A stretch of 64,000 bases of DNA, taken from contig JANQAB010000004.1 of NCBI GenBank assembly GCA_024707265.1, positions 868,001-932,000 of the forward strand, given 5' to 3'. How positions within the stretch are numbered: the stretch's first letter is position 1; each line of letters opens with the position of its first letter. Position numbers and translations under genes: made by a program. This document shows, piece after piece, positions 50,833-60,639 of this stretch. Origin of the DNA: Sporocytophaga sp. Lineage in GTDB: Bacteria > Bacteroidota > Bacteroidia > Cytophagales > Cytophagaceae. The notes beneath the pieces were generated by a model. That model saw nothing but the letters and a program-made list of their open reading frames with translations. It was not told where the DNA came from and did no database searches.

Positions 50833-51450
50833 TTAGAATTTAAAAGACAATCCGCCACCTACAAGTGGACCACCTCCAACACCAACCAGGAAATTCAGAC
50901 CAATATGATCAGTGAAGAAATATCTCATTCCGAATTCAGCTCTGAAAGCTACCGGAGATGCATTTTTAAGAGAAAGTTCCGGGATGTTTGGATTATCGGT
51001 AGTTTCTTTAAACTTACGGCTGGCATATCCTACTCCAAAAGAAAAATATGGATCAAACCTTTTAGAATTTCCCATGTGAATATTCAATGTGGGCATAACT
51101 CTCAATCTTGAATAAGATGCTTCGTAGGTATAAGTTGTACCTCCATCAACAGACTGGCCTTCCACTGCAGTCAATGCGTAATTAGCATGAATACCTAAGC
51201 CAATTTTAGCGCCCACCAGATATTCAAATTTAAGTCCTACAGGGCCTATTGAATTATACTTTAAGTTTGCAAAATTACCCAGGGCCTGATCAGCCTTATA
51301 AAATGTTTTTACAACTCCGGTATATAAATTAGGACCGCCATAGTAGGCGTCTACAATTACATTACCTTTTTCATAAACTTGTGCTTTCGCTAGCTGGCTA
51401 ACGAGTAAAGAACAAATAAAAATTAAAGAATAGATGTTAATTTTGATCAT
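50833..51450 (-). CDS. Outer-membrane beta-barrel protein
   Basis: A 205-aa protein with a signal peptide (LLVSQLAKAQ). The remaining part is a small OmpW/OmpA-like barrel with alternating strands and a terminal Phe (GGPLVGGGLSFKF), the classic outer-membrane insertion end. Ligand unknown. Confidence 0.8.
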   Translation of the reverse strand: MIKINIYSLIFICSLLVSQLAKAQVYEKGNVIVDAYYGGPNLYTGVVKTFYKADQALGNFANLKYNSIGPVGLKFEYLVGAKIGLGIHANYALTAVEGQSVDGGTTYTYEASYSRLRVMPTLNIHMGNSKRFDPYFSFGVGYASRKFKETTDNPNIPELSLKNASPVAFRAEFGMRYFFTDHIGLNFLVGVGGGPLVGGGLSFKF

Positions 51451-51588
51451 AAAATTGTATTAATTGAATTTACATTTTTATACGCCCATTCTTTATGAGG
51501 GTTTTATAAATAAAAGTTTTAGGCCAAATTTTGAACGAATTTAGAGATATGATGATATTTCCGCCCAATTTAAGTCTTTTTTCATCTT

Positions 51589-51620
51589 ATTTATATATAG
51601 ATCTATATCTATATATAAAT
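51589..51620. terminator. A+T-rich hairpin downstream of the kinase
   Basis: 14-bp stem ATTTATATATAGAT/ATCTATATATAAAT around CTAT. It lies 130 bp after the kinase stop. No clear T tract, so terminator function is uncertain. Confidence 0.4.
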
Positions 51621-51747
51621 GTATTGAGGGAGGAGAGGACAAGTGAATTATTTAAAAAAGAGAGAGTGCTATCGGCAATATGTTAGATTCGTGACACCAG
51701 ATTCTTTTCCTATACAGTACGAATCCTATACAGAACAAATATAAGGT

Positions 51748-53259
51748 CTATTGAGGTATTGGCAAGTATACTCTGAATGTAGTACCAACATCAACCTGAC
51801 TTTCTACTTCAATTTTACCTCCTGCATTATCAATAATTCTTTTTACAATATACAATCCAACTCCGGAACCTTCCACATGGTCGTGGAAGCGTTTAAACAT
51901 GGTGAACAGTTTATTTATATTCGATTCTCCAATACCCATTCCATTGTCCTTTACTGTTAATACATAATATCCATTTGTAAATAACGTACTGACAAAGACC
52001 TCAGCAGAGCGGGACTGGTGCCTGTATTTAACCGCATTGCTTATAAGATTATAAACTATACTTTGGAAATTTTTCCTTGAGAAGCGGATATTGCTGCAAT
52101 TGGAATCATCGATTATGACCTGGGCCCCCGATGCTTTTATCTGATCCTGAATTATAAATTTAACATCTTCAATTACCTCTCTGCAGTTCAGTTCTTCTAT
52201 AACATCCTGAATCTGCTTCTGAACTTTGGTAATTTCCGTAAGATCATGTATGGTTGTTTTAAATCTCTGAATAGATGTATTGATCAAACCCAGGATATAT
52301 TTAAACTCCTCATTGGCCTTTGCCTTTTCCTCCATGTTTTCCAACATAGATTCAACCAAACCTTCAATATTGGAAATGGGAGCTTTGAGATCATGTGAAG
52401 CTGTATAGATAAAATTGTCTAGGTCGTTATTGATATTGGTCAGCTCCTTGTTTTTCTCCGCCAGAGAATTCTCTGCATTTTTTATATCAGTGATATCACG
52501 TGATGTCCCTGCTACAGCTTCCACTTCTCCGGACGCATTCATGACTGGAACAAATATATAATCGTAAATCCTCTCTCCAAGAATAGCATGAGGAAATGAC
52601 ACAACACCCCGGACAGGCTTTTTGGTCGCCACAATCTGGTCTATTTCTCTTTCATGCATCTCTGCTTGCCAGGGTTCATATCCATTTTCCTTTAAACTTT
52701 TGCCAATAGATTCCTCAATGGTACTTCCCCACATTCTGAGCAATGCCTCATTTGCATAGGTATATCTGTAATTAAGATCAAATACATAAATCAGGTCAGG
52801 CGTGTTTCCTGTAATCGTTTCATAAAGCCGTTTCTGTCTGTCGGATTCGTCTTTCGAAGCCTGTAATCTTTCTTCTGCACGTTTTCGCTCTATTGCTATA
52901 GTAATAGTTCTTAATGCAAACTCAACATTCTTTTTATCAATGCTACCTGGAATATGAGGAGTACGATAGTAGATTGCAAAAGTGCCAAGTAATTTATCGC
53001 CTGAAAGAATCGGAGTGGACCAACATGCTCTTAATCCATGTTTCAAAGCAAGGTCTTTTATTTTTCCAGAGAGAGGATCAACAGTTATATCTGGTACAAT
53101 AACTTCTTTTTTCAGGAATGCTGCTGTACCGCACAAACCAGCTGATTCACCAATGTACATTCCATCCATCGCATTGCTGTATTCTTTGGGCAAACTTGGG
53201 GAAGCGCCATGTCTCAGGCGTTTTCCGTCCTCATCCAGTAAAAAGACAGAACCCATCAT
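51748..53259 (-). CDS. Histidine kinase, C-terminal part of a split hybrid kinase (GAF-PAS-HisKA-HATPase)
   Basis: A 503-aa frame: GAF end (about 1-125; AGLCGTAAFLKKEVIVPDI), PAS (about 140-255; NTPDLIYVFDLNYRYTYANE), HisKA with the phospho-His in TASHDLKAPISN near 288, HATPase with NAVKYRHQSR, DNGMGI and GSGVGLYIVKRI. The first GAF residues are missing: they are found in the upstream gene's frame after a one-base shift (LLNVEKWSGHK joins directly). So this was probably one protein with 53286-56024. No signal peptide: cytoplasmic. Confidence 0.85.
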   Translation of the reverse strand: MMGSVFLLDEDGKRLRHGASPSLPKEYSNAMDGMYIGESAGLCGTAAFLKKEVIVPDITVDPLSGKIKDLALKHGLRACWSTPILSGDKLLGTFAIYYRTPHIPGSIDKKNVEFALRTITIAIERKRAEERLQASKDESDRQKRLYETITGNTPDLIYVFDLNYRYTYANEALLRMWGSTIEESIGKSLKENGYEPWQAEMHEREIDQIVATKKPVRGVVSFPHAILGERIYDYIFVPVMNASGEVEAVAGTSRDITDIKNAENSLAEKNKELTNINNDLDNFIYTASHDLKAPISNIEGLVESMLENMEEKAKANEEFKYILGLINTSIQRFKTTIHDLTEITKVQKQIQDVIEELNCREVIEDVKFIIQDQIKASGAQVIIDDSNCSNIRFSRKNFQSIVYNLISNAVKYRHQSRSAEVFVSTLFTNGYYVLTVKDNGMGIGESNINKLFTMFKRFHDHVEGSGVGLYIVKRIIDNAGGKIEVESQVDVGTTFRVYLPIPQ

Positions 53260-53285
53260 TTTATGCCCCGACCACTTTTCGACAT

Positions 53286-56024
53286 TTAATAAAGCTGACT
53301 AAGTGACTCGGAAAGAGAGTAACCAGTTGTAATCATCTCCAGCACCTTATTCTGCTCTTCCACCTGCTTCCTTGACTTCACCTGTTGTGTCACTTCATCC
53401 GCGTACACCAGAATGCCATAGATGATCCCTTTGGCATTAACCATAGGCTGATACACAAAATTGACAAATGCTTCATCTAATTGTCCATCATTGTTGCGGT
53501 CTAACTTTACATAGGCTTCATTTCCTGTAAAAGATTTGCCTGATTGATATACTTCATCTAAAATATTATAAAAACCCTGGCCGGATAATTCTGGCAAGGC
53601 ATCACGGATGGGTTTACCGATAATTTCCCGATTGGCGCCAACTAACTGCATGTACCTGGGATTCGCCAGTTCAAAAGTGTGCTCTGGTCCTTTCAAAACA
53701 GCTATAATAGCCGGAGCCAGCATGAACAGATCATAAAGCTGCTGCCGCTCTGTTTTTAGGGCCTTCTGGGCTTCTTTCCTTAGCTCAGCCATTTCCAGAT
53801 GGGTCTGAACTCTGGCAAACAGTTCTTTTGAGCTGAATGGTTTGACCAGGTAATCATCCGCACCTGCTTCTATCCCTTCTATAGTTGCTTCCTCATTGGC
53901 TTTTGCAGAAATCAGGATCACAGGCAAAGTACTGGTTTTTCCAGAGGCTCTTAACTGTTTGACAAGCTCTATTCCATCCAGATTCGGCATCATGACATCT
54001 GAAAGAACGAGGGAGGGGTTTTCCGTTTTGATAGCCTTCAGCGCTGCTTCTCCATCACCTACTTCAATTACCTCATAATGGCCTCTCAGCAGTCTGGAAA
54101 TGTATTCTCTCATATCCGGATTATCATCTGCTACAAGGATCCTTTCTCTTTTCTTTTCGGATAGAATTGTACCAAAAGATGCATTAGAAGAGTATCCGGA
54201 AGTATTACGTTTGAAGCTATCCCATTCCTCTTCTATGTCAGGCAAAGCATTCAGGGTTATTGTTTTTTTGGAATCATGACTGACAATTCGGTCTTCGGGA
54301 AGATGTGCTTTGCCCAATGGAATGGATACTATGAAGGTAGTGCCTTTACCCAATTCACTTTCCACTTTGATAGTTCCATGATGCATTTTGACCAGTTCAT
54401 TTACCATGGCTAATCCAATACCTGATCCTTCATGTGTTCTTCCTTTGGCATTTTCAATTCTGTGGAATCTGGAGAAAAGCTTGGGGAGCTCAGATTCCGG
54501 AATTCCTGTGCCGGTATCTTTTACTTTTAATTCTACATGTTGATCTGCCTGTTCCAGGGAAACTTCTATAGATCCTTTAAAGGTAAACTTAAATGCATTG
54601 GAGATGAGATTAAATACTATCCTTTCCCACATAGTGTGATCGACATAGACAGGTTCTGAAATATTTCCTGCTCTCACAGTATATTTCAGACCGGCACTTT
54701 CCACCACTGACTGAAAAGAACTACTCAGTTCACTGGTAAAGTTGGCCAGATTGGTTTCGCGGAACACTGCCTGAACTCTTCCGGCTTCAAGGCGGGAAAA
54801 ATCCAGAAGTGTATTGACCAGTTTCAGCAGCCGGAGGCTATTTCTATGTACAATATGGAGTTGTTCTTTGTCTTCCGGAGTTACCTGGGAATTATTTGAA
54901 ATCAGTTCCCTCACAGGTCCAAGAATCAAAGTTAAAGGAGTTCTGAATTCATGACTCACATTGCTGAAAAACAATGTTTTGGCTTTGTCTATTTCAGCCA
55001 ATGCTTCAGCTCTTTTACGTTCCTCTTCCAGAACTCTTATATTGGCAAGAGCGATAGAGAGCTGGCCTGCTACCAGTCTCAGAAAATTTGCATATTCTTC
55101 ATCTGCTATAAGTCTCGAACTTATTCCTGAAACCAGAAACCCTGTGAGTTGGTCCTTTCCTGATTTTAGCAGGGGCAGGACCATTGCTTTTGTCGGGCAT
55201 TCATCCCATGGGCCCTGAGGGAGGTCCCCGAATTCAGATAAATCATCCAGCAGCAAATTTTGAGGAGAATACATTACTTCTGAAAACTTCCAGATATCCT
55301 GTCTTTTTGATTGAAGATCAATCACTAAAGGTGAATAACATTGACCTTTTTCTGCTCCTATTACTTCTTTTAAATTAGCACGCTTATGTTCTTTGTCAAA
55401 AAGATAAATAAGTGCAAATGGAATATCGTTCGGATTTCTTTTCAGTATTTCTGAAGAACATGCAAAAATCTCTTTTTCCGTTTTTACTTTGGTGAAAGCA
55501 TCGGAGAGGTCATGCAGGGTAGTAAGCCTTCGTTGACTGATTACTTTTTTGGTTTCTTCGCTTACAGCACAAAAGAAACCTCCGACACTGCCATTATCAT
55601 CTGGTAGGGGACTATAAGAAAATGTATGATAGGTCTCTTCTTTGAACCCATGCCGCTCAAGAAAAAGGAGCAGGTTTTCATAGTAAAGAGAATCTCCGGT
55701 TGTCATTACCCTGTCCCACATAGGACCAACTACATCCCAAACCTCTTTCCAGATGATTTTAGCAGATTTACCTAAAGAATCTGGATGTTTTACACCTAAT
55801 GTGGGAGCGTATGCTTCATTGTAGAATTTGAGATAATCATTACCCCAGCCCATCCACATTGGATATTTTGAGGCAAGCATGAGTTTCAGGTAGGATTTCA
55901 GACTGGTTGGCCACATTTCAACAGGACCCAAAGAGGTATGGTGCCAGTCTTTGGCAGCAATTAAAGCTCCCATTTTTCCTAATTTTGAAAATTCATCCAA
56001 GGGCTTTTTAGCTTGTTTCTCCAT
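53286..56024 (-). CDS. Hybrid histidine kinase (PAS-GAF-HisKA-HATPase-REC-PAS), N-terminal part of a split double kinase
   Basis: A 912-aa frame: PAS-like N-terminus (SLGPVEMWPTSLKSYLKLML), GAF (about 170-335), HisKA SNVSHEFRTPLTLILGP near 355, HATPase (NLISNAFKFTFKGS, GTGIPESEL, GSGIGLAMV), receiver with phospho-Asp in LVLSDVMMPNLDG near 675 and Lys in DYLVKPFSS, then PAS (about 785-895). It stops at SLSQLY; one more T at the TTT run (plus AAA 53291-53293) would continue SQLLLNVEKWSG into the next kinase. Corrected: one protein of about 1,430 aa with two kinase cores. Soluble. Confidence 0.88.
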   Translation of the reverse strand: MEKQAKKPLDEFSKLGKMGALIAAKDWHHTSLGPVEMWPTSLKSYLKLMLASKYPMWMGWGNDYLKFYNEAYAPTLGVKHPDSLGKSAKIIWKEVWDVVGPMWDRVMTTGDSLYYENLLLFLERHGFKEETYHTFSYSPLPDDNGSVGGFFCAVSEETKKVISQRRLTTLHDLSDAFTKVKTEKEIFACSSEILKRNPNDIPFALIYLFDKEHKRANLKEVIGAEKGQCYSPLVIDLQSKRQDIWKFSEVMYSPQNLLLDDLSEFGDLPQGPWDECPTKAMVLPLLKSGKDQLTGFLVSGISSRLIADEEYANFLRLVAGQLSIALANIRVLEEERKRAEALAEIDKAKTLFFSNVSHEFRTPLTLILGPVRELISNNSQVTPEDKEQLHIVHRNSLRLLKLVNTLLDFSRLEAGRVQAVFRETNLANFTSELSSSFQSVVESAGLKYTVRAGNISEPVYVDHTMWERIVFNLISNAFKFTFKGSIEVSLEQADQHVELKVKDTGTGIPESELPKLFSRFHRIENAKGRTHEGSGIGLAMVNELVKMHHGTIKVESELGKGTTFIVSIPLGKAHLPEDRIVSHDSKKTITLNALPDIEEEWDSFKRNTSGYSSNASFGTILSEKKRERILVADDNPDMREYISRLLRGHYEVIEVGDGEAALKAIKTENPSLVLSDVMMPNLDGIELVKQLRASGKTSTLPVILISAKANEEATIEGIEAGADDYLVKPFSSKELFARVQTHLEMAELRKEAQKALKTERQQLYDLFMLAPAIIAVLKGPEHTFELANPRYMQLVGANREIIGKPIRDALPELSGQGFYNILDEVYQSGKSFTGNEAYVKLDRNNDGQLDEAFVNFVYQPMVNAKGIIYGILVYADEVTQQVKSRKQVEEQNKVLEMITTGYSLSESLSQLY

Positions 56025-56688
56025 CTTTCCAACATTATTATTTTCTTATTCAATTAGTTACCTGAGGTCGGTCTAAAAACATTATTTGATTATCAATTAA
56101 ATAACTATTAAAGCAAGGAACAGGTGTTAATGTTCAGTTTTTTTATACAACTACAATTTCTGAATTTTAAAGGAATAACAAAAAAGTCTCTGCAGTTAGC
56201 ACCATCATACGGAATGTTTTTAAAGAAGAGGACTATAGAAAGGTAAAGATGTCTGTTATATAATTTAAAGGTTAATAGACTTATTATCAGATAAAAAGTG
56301 TGGGTGAAAAGTTAAAAGAAAAGCTTACCTTCCCTCTAAAATTTATGGGTATTTTTTTGGGCGTTAACCGCATGATCTGAATAAAAGATTATTTAACAGT
56401 TTAAAGATTGAATTCTTTCCGGACGTTGATTATAGTTTATTATTAACACTACTATTTACTATTATTTATTATAAGGATTATTAAACTAATTGCAGCGCAA
56501 ATGGTCGGACTTAGTTTTGGGATTTGCTTTAGGCTTTGATTAAATCTGATAATCTCCCGGGATATTGTAAATGTCTGTTGAAATTGATATTCAGGGAGGA
56601 AGAGGATGGTAATTAAGTATTGAAAAAGTTTGGTGGGGAGGAAGGCTCTGCTGTAAAAGCCAAGACTTCAATAAGAAAAGGGGAGCTT
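56025..56688. other. Intergenic region, no gene seen
   Basis: About 660 bp between the kinase start and the beta-lactamase end. A+T-rich, no coding frame or clear hairpin; promoter of the kinase expected near 56030-56100. Confidence 0.45.
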
Positions 56689-57588
56689 TTATTTCATCTT
56701 TTTACTAAAATAGTCATATACCACTTTTGATATATCCGCAATGATTTTTTCGTTGGCTGCTGTGTCCTCTTTTGAATCTGTTATAAAAACACTTATAAAA
56801 TAATGACGTCCGTTCGGCAGGAAGATCATACCTATGTCGTTTACTGCTGCTGTAATGCCTTCTTGGTTTGTACCAGACCAGCCGGTTTTATGAGCTACCA
56901 CTGTTCCTTCGGGAAGTTGTCCTTTTAATCTGTTCTTTCCTGTTTCTGTTTGTTTCATGATTGTCCACAGGAAGTCGTGATGTTCAGCAGAAAGATTTCT
57001 TTTGTCGTAAAAATAAGCCAGGATTTGTGTGGACGTTTTGGGTGTTGTCCAGTTTTTAAATTGCAAATCCCAATTGCTTTGCATCACTTCTTCATTGATT
57101 TTTACAGAAAAGTCTTTAAATCCTTTTTCCGTTATAAAGTTTTCAACTACCTGAGGTCCTCCGATAAGTTTCAGAAGAACATCACACCCGACATTATCAC
57201 TTAGAGACACAGTGTATTCTAATATTTCTGAAATTTTCAAGGATACACCTTTAGGATACTTTTCCCGAAGAGGACTATAAAGCCCGGGCAACATCTGATG
57301 CTCCTCAATTTTTATTATTTGGTCTAATGAGAATTTGCCTTGTTCAATTTGTGATAAGACAGCCAATGCAATATGGAACTTAAAGACACTTTGCATTGGG
57401 AAACGCTTATTTCCATTTATGGATAAAGTATCTTTTCCATTGTCTCCAATAATGGAGAGTCCAACCTTTGCTTTTTTTGTTGATATAATTGTTTCAATTT
57501 CCCGCCTTAAATATTCGTTTGATTGGGCATTGGTCCAGGTTACACTGATTAGTAGTAAAGTAAGTAACGTTAAATTTTTGTAAATCAT
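56689..57588 (-). CDS. Class A beta-lactamase, PER/VEB/CIA-like (subclass A2)
   Basis: A 299-aa exported enzyme from ATG 57588 (the upstream start adds 12 unlikely residues). Signal peptide ends near WTNAQ. Catalytic Ser in FPMQSVFKF (SxxK), SDN motif in VSLSDNVGCD, omega-loop Glu in KINEEVMQ, and KTG in AHKTGWSGTN. QSVFK and the omega-loop pattern match PER-type subclass A2 enzymes. All catalytic residues intact. No mobile element nearby; looks chromosomal. Penicillin/cephalosporin hydrolysis is a family expectation, spectrum not readable. Confidence 0.9.
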   Translation of the reverse strand: MIYKNLTLLTLLLISVTWTNAQSNEYLRREIETIISTKKAKVGLSIIGDNGKDTLSINGNKRFPMQSVFKFHIALAVLSQIEQGKFSLDQIIKIEEHQMLPGLYSPLREKYPKGVSLKISEILEYTVSLSDNVGCDVLLKLIGGPQVVENFITEKGFKDFSVKINEEVMQSNWDLQFKNWTTPKTSTQILAYFYDKRNLSAEHHDFLWTIMKQTETGKNRLKGQLPEGTVVAHKTGWSGTNQEGITAAVNDIGMIFLPNGRHYFISVFITDSKEDTAANEKIIADISKVVYDYFSKKMK

Positions 57589-57845
57589 TTTAAGTCTGTT
57601 TACCATGTATCTTGTTTGCTGCATTTGTCAGGAGATATAAAAGTAATTAAAACCAGACAATAGAAGTAATGTATCTGAAAAATTCTGATTCATCCTTCTT
57701 CCTGTCTTTAAGTAATTATAATTATAAGTATATACACTACTTTTTTCTGTAAATCGGAATTAATTGAATACATGGATTAACGGGATTGCCTCTAATTTTT
57801 TACCTTTGCCCCATAATTGTTTTTTAACTGTTTTTTTAAATTTTT

Positions 57846-59828
57846 ATGAGGATATTATTATTAATTGTATTTACATCGTTTTTATCATTATCAGTTTCAG
57901 GTCAATGGGTAAAGCTAACGAATCCCACCACCTACCACGCAACTTTTCTGATCAACCAAGGGGATAAAGTTTTTTCCAGTATCGGAGGGGCAATCACAGT
58001 GGGAAATGAAGAACAAGGCCATTACAGGTTTTATAATCTGGAGTTTGCAAATTACCGGTATTCATGCGCAAGTAATTGGAATAAGCATGTTGTAACCGGA
58101 AGTACAAATGGGTTTGTTGCCTTATATGGAGATATTTCTAGTGCTGAACGTCTTTTCACAAAGTCAATTGGCAGTGGAGAGATTTACAATATAGAAATCA
58201 AAGATGAAAGAGTTTTATTTGCAACAGCTACTGGTATATATATTTCTGATGATATTTTAAATACCGTACGAAATATAACAGCAGGAATTCCAAAGGTAAA
58301 AACCGGACAGGTCCGCATCATCAATGATAAAATATATGCAGCTTCTGATTCAGGATTGTATGTTTCAGAAAACTTTGGTGATAACTGGAAACTAATTGCT
58401 TTTCCTAAGAATAAAGTAAACAGTGTGGAAAGTTTAAATGACACGATCTATTCAGGAGCTAAAGCTGGCCTGTTTTTTTCAACTGATGAAGGTAAAAACT
58501 GGACTTCCGTTCCTAACTTCGAGAATATAGAAGTCAATAAAATTTTTGTAGATAAGGCTGATCTTTGGCTTACTTCGGGTTATCATATTTTTAAGAAAGT
58601 AAATGGAACTTGGGAGGAACAGTATCCTGGGATTCCTGATCAGGTCAACTCTATGATTCGTGTTGGCAATACCATATTTCTGAGTTCAATATTAGCGATT
58701 GCATCTAAAAATGATGGAGAAGAATGGAAGACGGCCAAACTTCAGAATAATTCAGGAGATAAAAGAGAGCTTGCTACACTGGCCTCTGATGGAAAGCATT
58801 TAATTGCTGGAGCAGAGATTGGTGGAGTTTATCTGAGCAAGGATTTTGGAAATTCCTGGGAAATGAAAAGTCCTCCTGTGGATGCCGGTGTTACTATAAG
58901 CAATTTGCATATAAATAATAAGAGTTGGTTTGCGAGTAACTATATGTATACTTATCGCTCACAAGATTCTTGTAAAACCTGGACTTTGGTGCAACAAGGT
59001 TTACCATCCGTTAGAATTTCAGATTTTAAAACTTTTAATGATTCACTGTGGGCTTGTACCAATGAAGGTTTGTACTTATCAATAGATCAGGGTGATAACT
59101 GGTCCCAGCTTTTACCTTCGCCTTCAAGTAGCATAGTAAAAAATTCAAAAGGTGAAATTCTGGTTAACAGCGGTCAGCGATTATTGAAAGCATCCTTCCC
59201 GTATTCAGATTGGGATACTATTACTTTCAGCAAAAATCTTACAAAACTCGTGCAGGCTAGAGATACTATGTATTTGTCAACAGCAGGAGACTATCTCTAC
59301 AGATCTTTTAACGGAGGTTCAACCTGGGAAAAAATCTTTAAAGGATTAAATACAAGCAATGCCAATATTTATGAATTAACAGTCAATAAAGAATTTGCTG
59401 TCACAAGTATTGAGAATGTTATTTATGTTCTTCGTCATGCTTCTGATCAATGGACTTCATTTAACCAGGCATTACCTTTTGGAGATATAAGGGACTTGAT
59501 GATTCTTGATAATGATATTTATAGTATTGTTCAATTTCAAGGTTTATTCAGAAGGTCGCTTTCTGACTTTGAAGGACCAACAAGTGTTGATCAGCCTGCC
59601 AATGAAAAGTCTTCTGGCTTTTACCCTAATCCTGCAGTCGATTACATCTATTTAAAAAACACCTTAAATGTTGAACAAGCAAACTTATACGATTTGTCTG
59701 GAAAACTTATCAGGTCGTTTGATGGTACTGAAACTCTGGATATTTCCGGTATTGAAAAAGGAGTTTTCTTAATACGAATTACCAATAAGGACAAATCTGA
59801 AACTTTTGAAAGGCTGATTAAATATTGA
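57846..59828 (+). CDS. T9SS type A secreted protein with Asp-box/BNR-like propeller repeats
   Basis: A 660-aa secreted protein. Signal peptide (to about SVSGQ). Many Asp-box repeats (S.D.G.NW): SENFGDNWK, STDEGKNWTS, SKDFGNSWEM, SQDSCKTWTL, SIDQGDNWSQ, SFNGGSTWEK, giving a sialidase/Vps10-type beta-propeller. C-terminal sorting domain (GFYPNPAVDYIYL, GVFLIRITN). No catalytic sialidase arginine triad seen, so a binding role is as likely as an enzyme. Terminator at 59852. Confidence 0.85.
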   Translation: MRILLLIVFTSFLSLSVSGQWVKLTNPTTYHATFLINQGDKVFSSIGGAITVGNEEQGHYRFYNLEFANYRYSCASNWNKHVVTGSTNGFVALYGDISSAERLFTKSIGSGEIYNIEIKDERVLFATATGIYISDDILNTVRNITAGIPKVKTGQVRIINDKIYAASDSGLYVSENFGDNWKLIAFPKNKVNSVESLNDTIYSGAKAGLFFSTDEGKNWTSVPNFENIEVNKIFVDKADLWLTSGYHIFKKVNGTWEEQYPGIPDQVNSMIRVGNTIFLSSILAIASKNDGEEWKTAKLQNNSGDKRELATLASDGKHLIAGAEIGGVYLSKDFGNSWEMKSPPVDAGVTISNLHINNKSWFASNYMYTYRSQDSCKTWTLVQQGLPSVRISDFKTFNDSLWACTNEGLYLSIDQGDNWSQLLPSPSSSIVKNSKGEILVNSGQRLLKASFPYSDWDTITFSKNLTKLVQARDTMYLSTAGDYLYRSFNGGSTWEKIFKGLNTSNANIYELTVNKEFAVTSIENVIYVLRHASDQWTSFNQALPFGDIRDLMILDNDIYSIVQFQGLFRRSLSDFEGPTSVDQPANEKSSGFYPNPAVDYIYLKNTLNVEQANLYDLSGKLIRSFDGTETLDISGIEKGVFLIRITNKDKSETFERLIKY

Positions 59829-59851
59829 TTTGAAAAGCTAGAGACAGATAT

Positions 59852-59886
59852 AAAATTGCCACTAAAGATCCTTTAGTGGCAATTTT
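59852..59886 (+). terminator. Intrinsic terminator
   Basis: 16-bp stem AAAATTGCCACTAAAG/CTTTAGTGGCAATTTT, 3-nt loop, then T-rich; 23 bp past the stop of the 660-aa gene. Confidence 0.8.
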
Positions 59887-59960
59887 GTTTTTATCATGTT
59901 CTTGGTGATTCTTTTGGTAATTCATCACCTTAACAATCCTGAAGGGATTGAATATTTATA

Positions 59961-60380
59961 GATAGCTGTGTATTGTCTTGGTGCGATCCCTACAGGGTCG
60001 TATGTTATTTGTCTGCTTTTATCTATAAACATTTGACCTTTTCGAGGTCAGGAACTTCTTTCAAACTTTATGGCCTAGCTGTATTGATAAAAAAATCGCC
60101 TGCCGTCCCCGGACAATGGGCCGTCAACTTGAAGAATTTTCATTTTGCCATCGTAATTTGTGAAGCATCTGAGTATAGATAGCAGGACATCGCCTTGGAG
60201 CAACCCCTACAGGGTCATATGTTATTGTCTACTCATATCTATAAACATTTGACCTTTTCGAGGTCTGGAACTTTTCTCAGACTTTCATGACTTAGCTGTA
60301 TTAATAAAAATCGCCTGTCCCCCGGAACAATTGCCGTCAACTTGAAGAGTTTTTATTTTATCATCGTAACTTTTAAAATG
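59961..60380. repeat. Tandem duplication of a ~210-bp non-coding unit
   Basis: Unit 1 at 59961-60176, unit 2 at 60177-60380. Both contain CCCTACAGGGTC, CATTTGACCTTTTCGAGGTC, AGCTGTATT and GCCGTCAACTTGAAGA in the same order. No shared coding frame. The GGTC/GACC segments can form a small stem. Confidence 0.7.
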
Positions 60381-60439
60381 AATAAAATTAAGCTAACTGG
60401 CAGGATGGTGATTTAAGTATGCAAATTATTTTGTGACTA

Positions 60440-60467
60440 TCAGATCTTTCACAGGGACAGGATGACC
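60440..60467. repeat. Single copy of the dispersed intergenic repeat
   Basis: CAGATCTTTCACAGGGACAG followed by GATGACC, related to arm 1 at 15059. Flanking GGCAGGATGG matches GGCAGAATGG near 15182. Confidence 0.5.
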
Positions 60468-60639
60468 AAATTGATGATTGGTACTAAGTGGAGGATTGAG
60501 GTAGATATCTTTATATCGAATTTATTGGGTCTTACGGAACAGATAAGCAAAAAAAACAGGAAGGGATTTTAAGCTCCCTTCCTGTAAAATTAACTCTTTA
60601 GGACAATTGTGTTTCTATTAAACTCGATGTATTCCGGCT

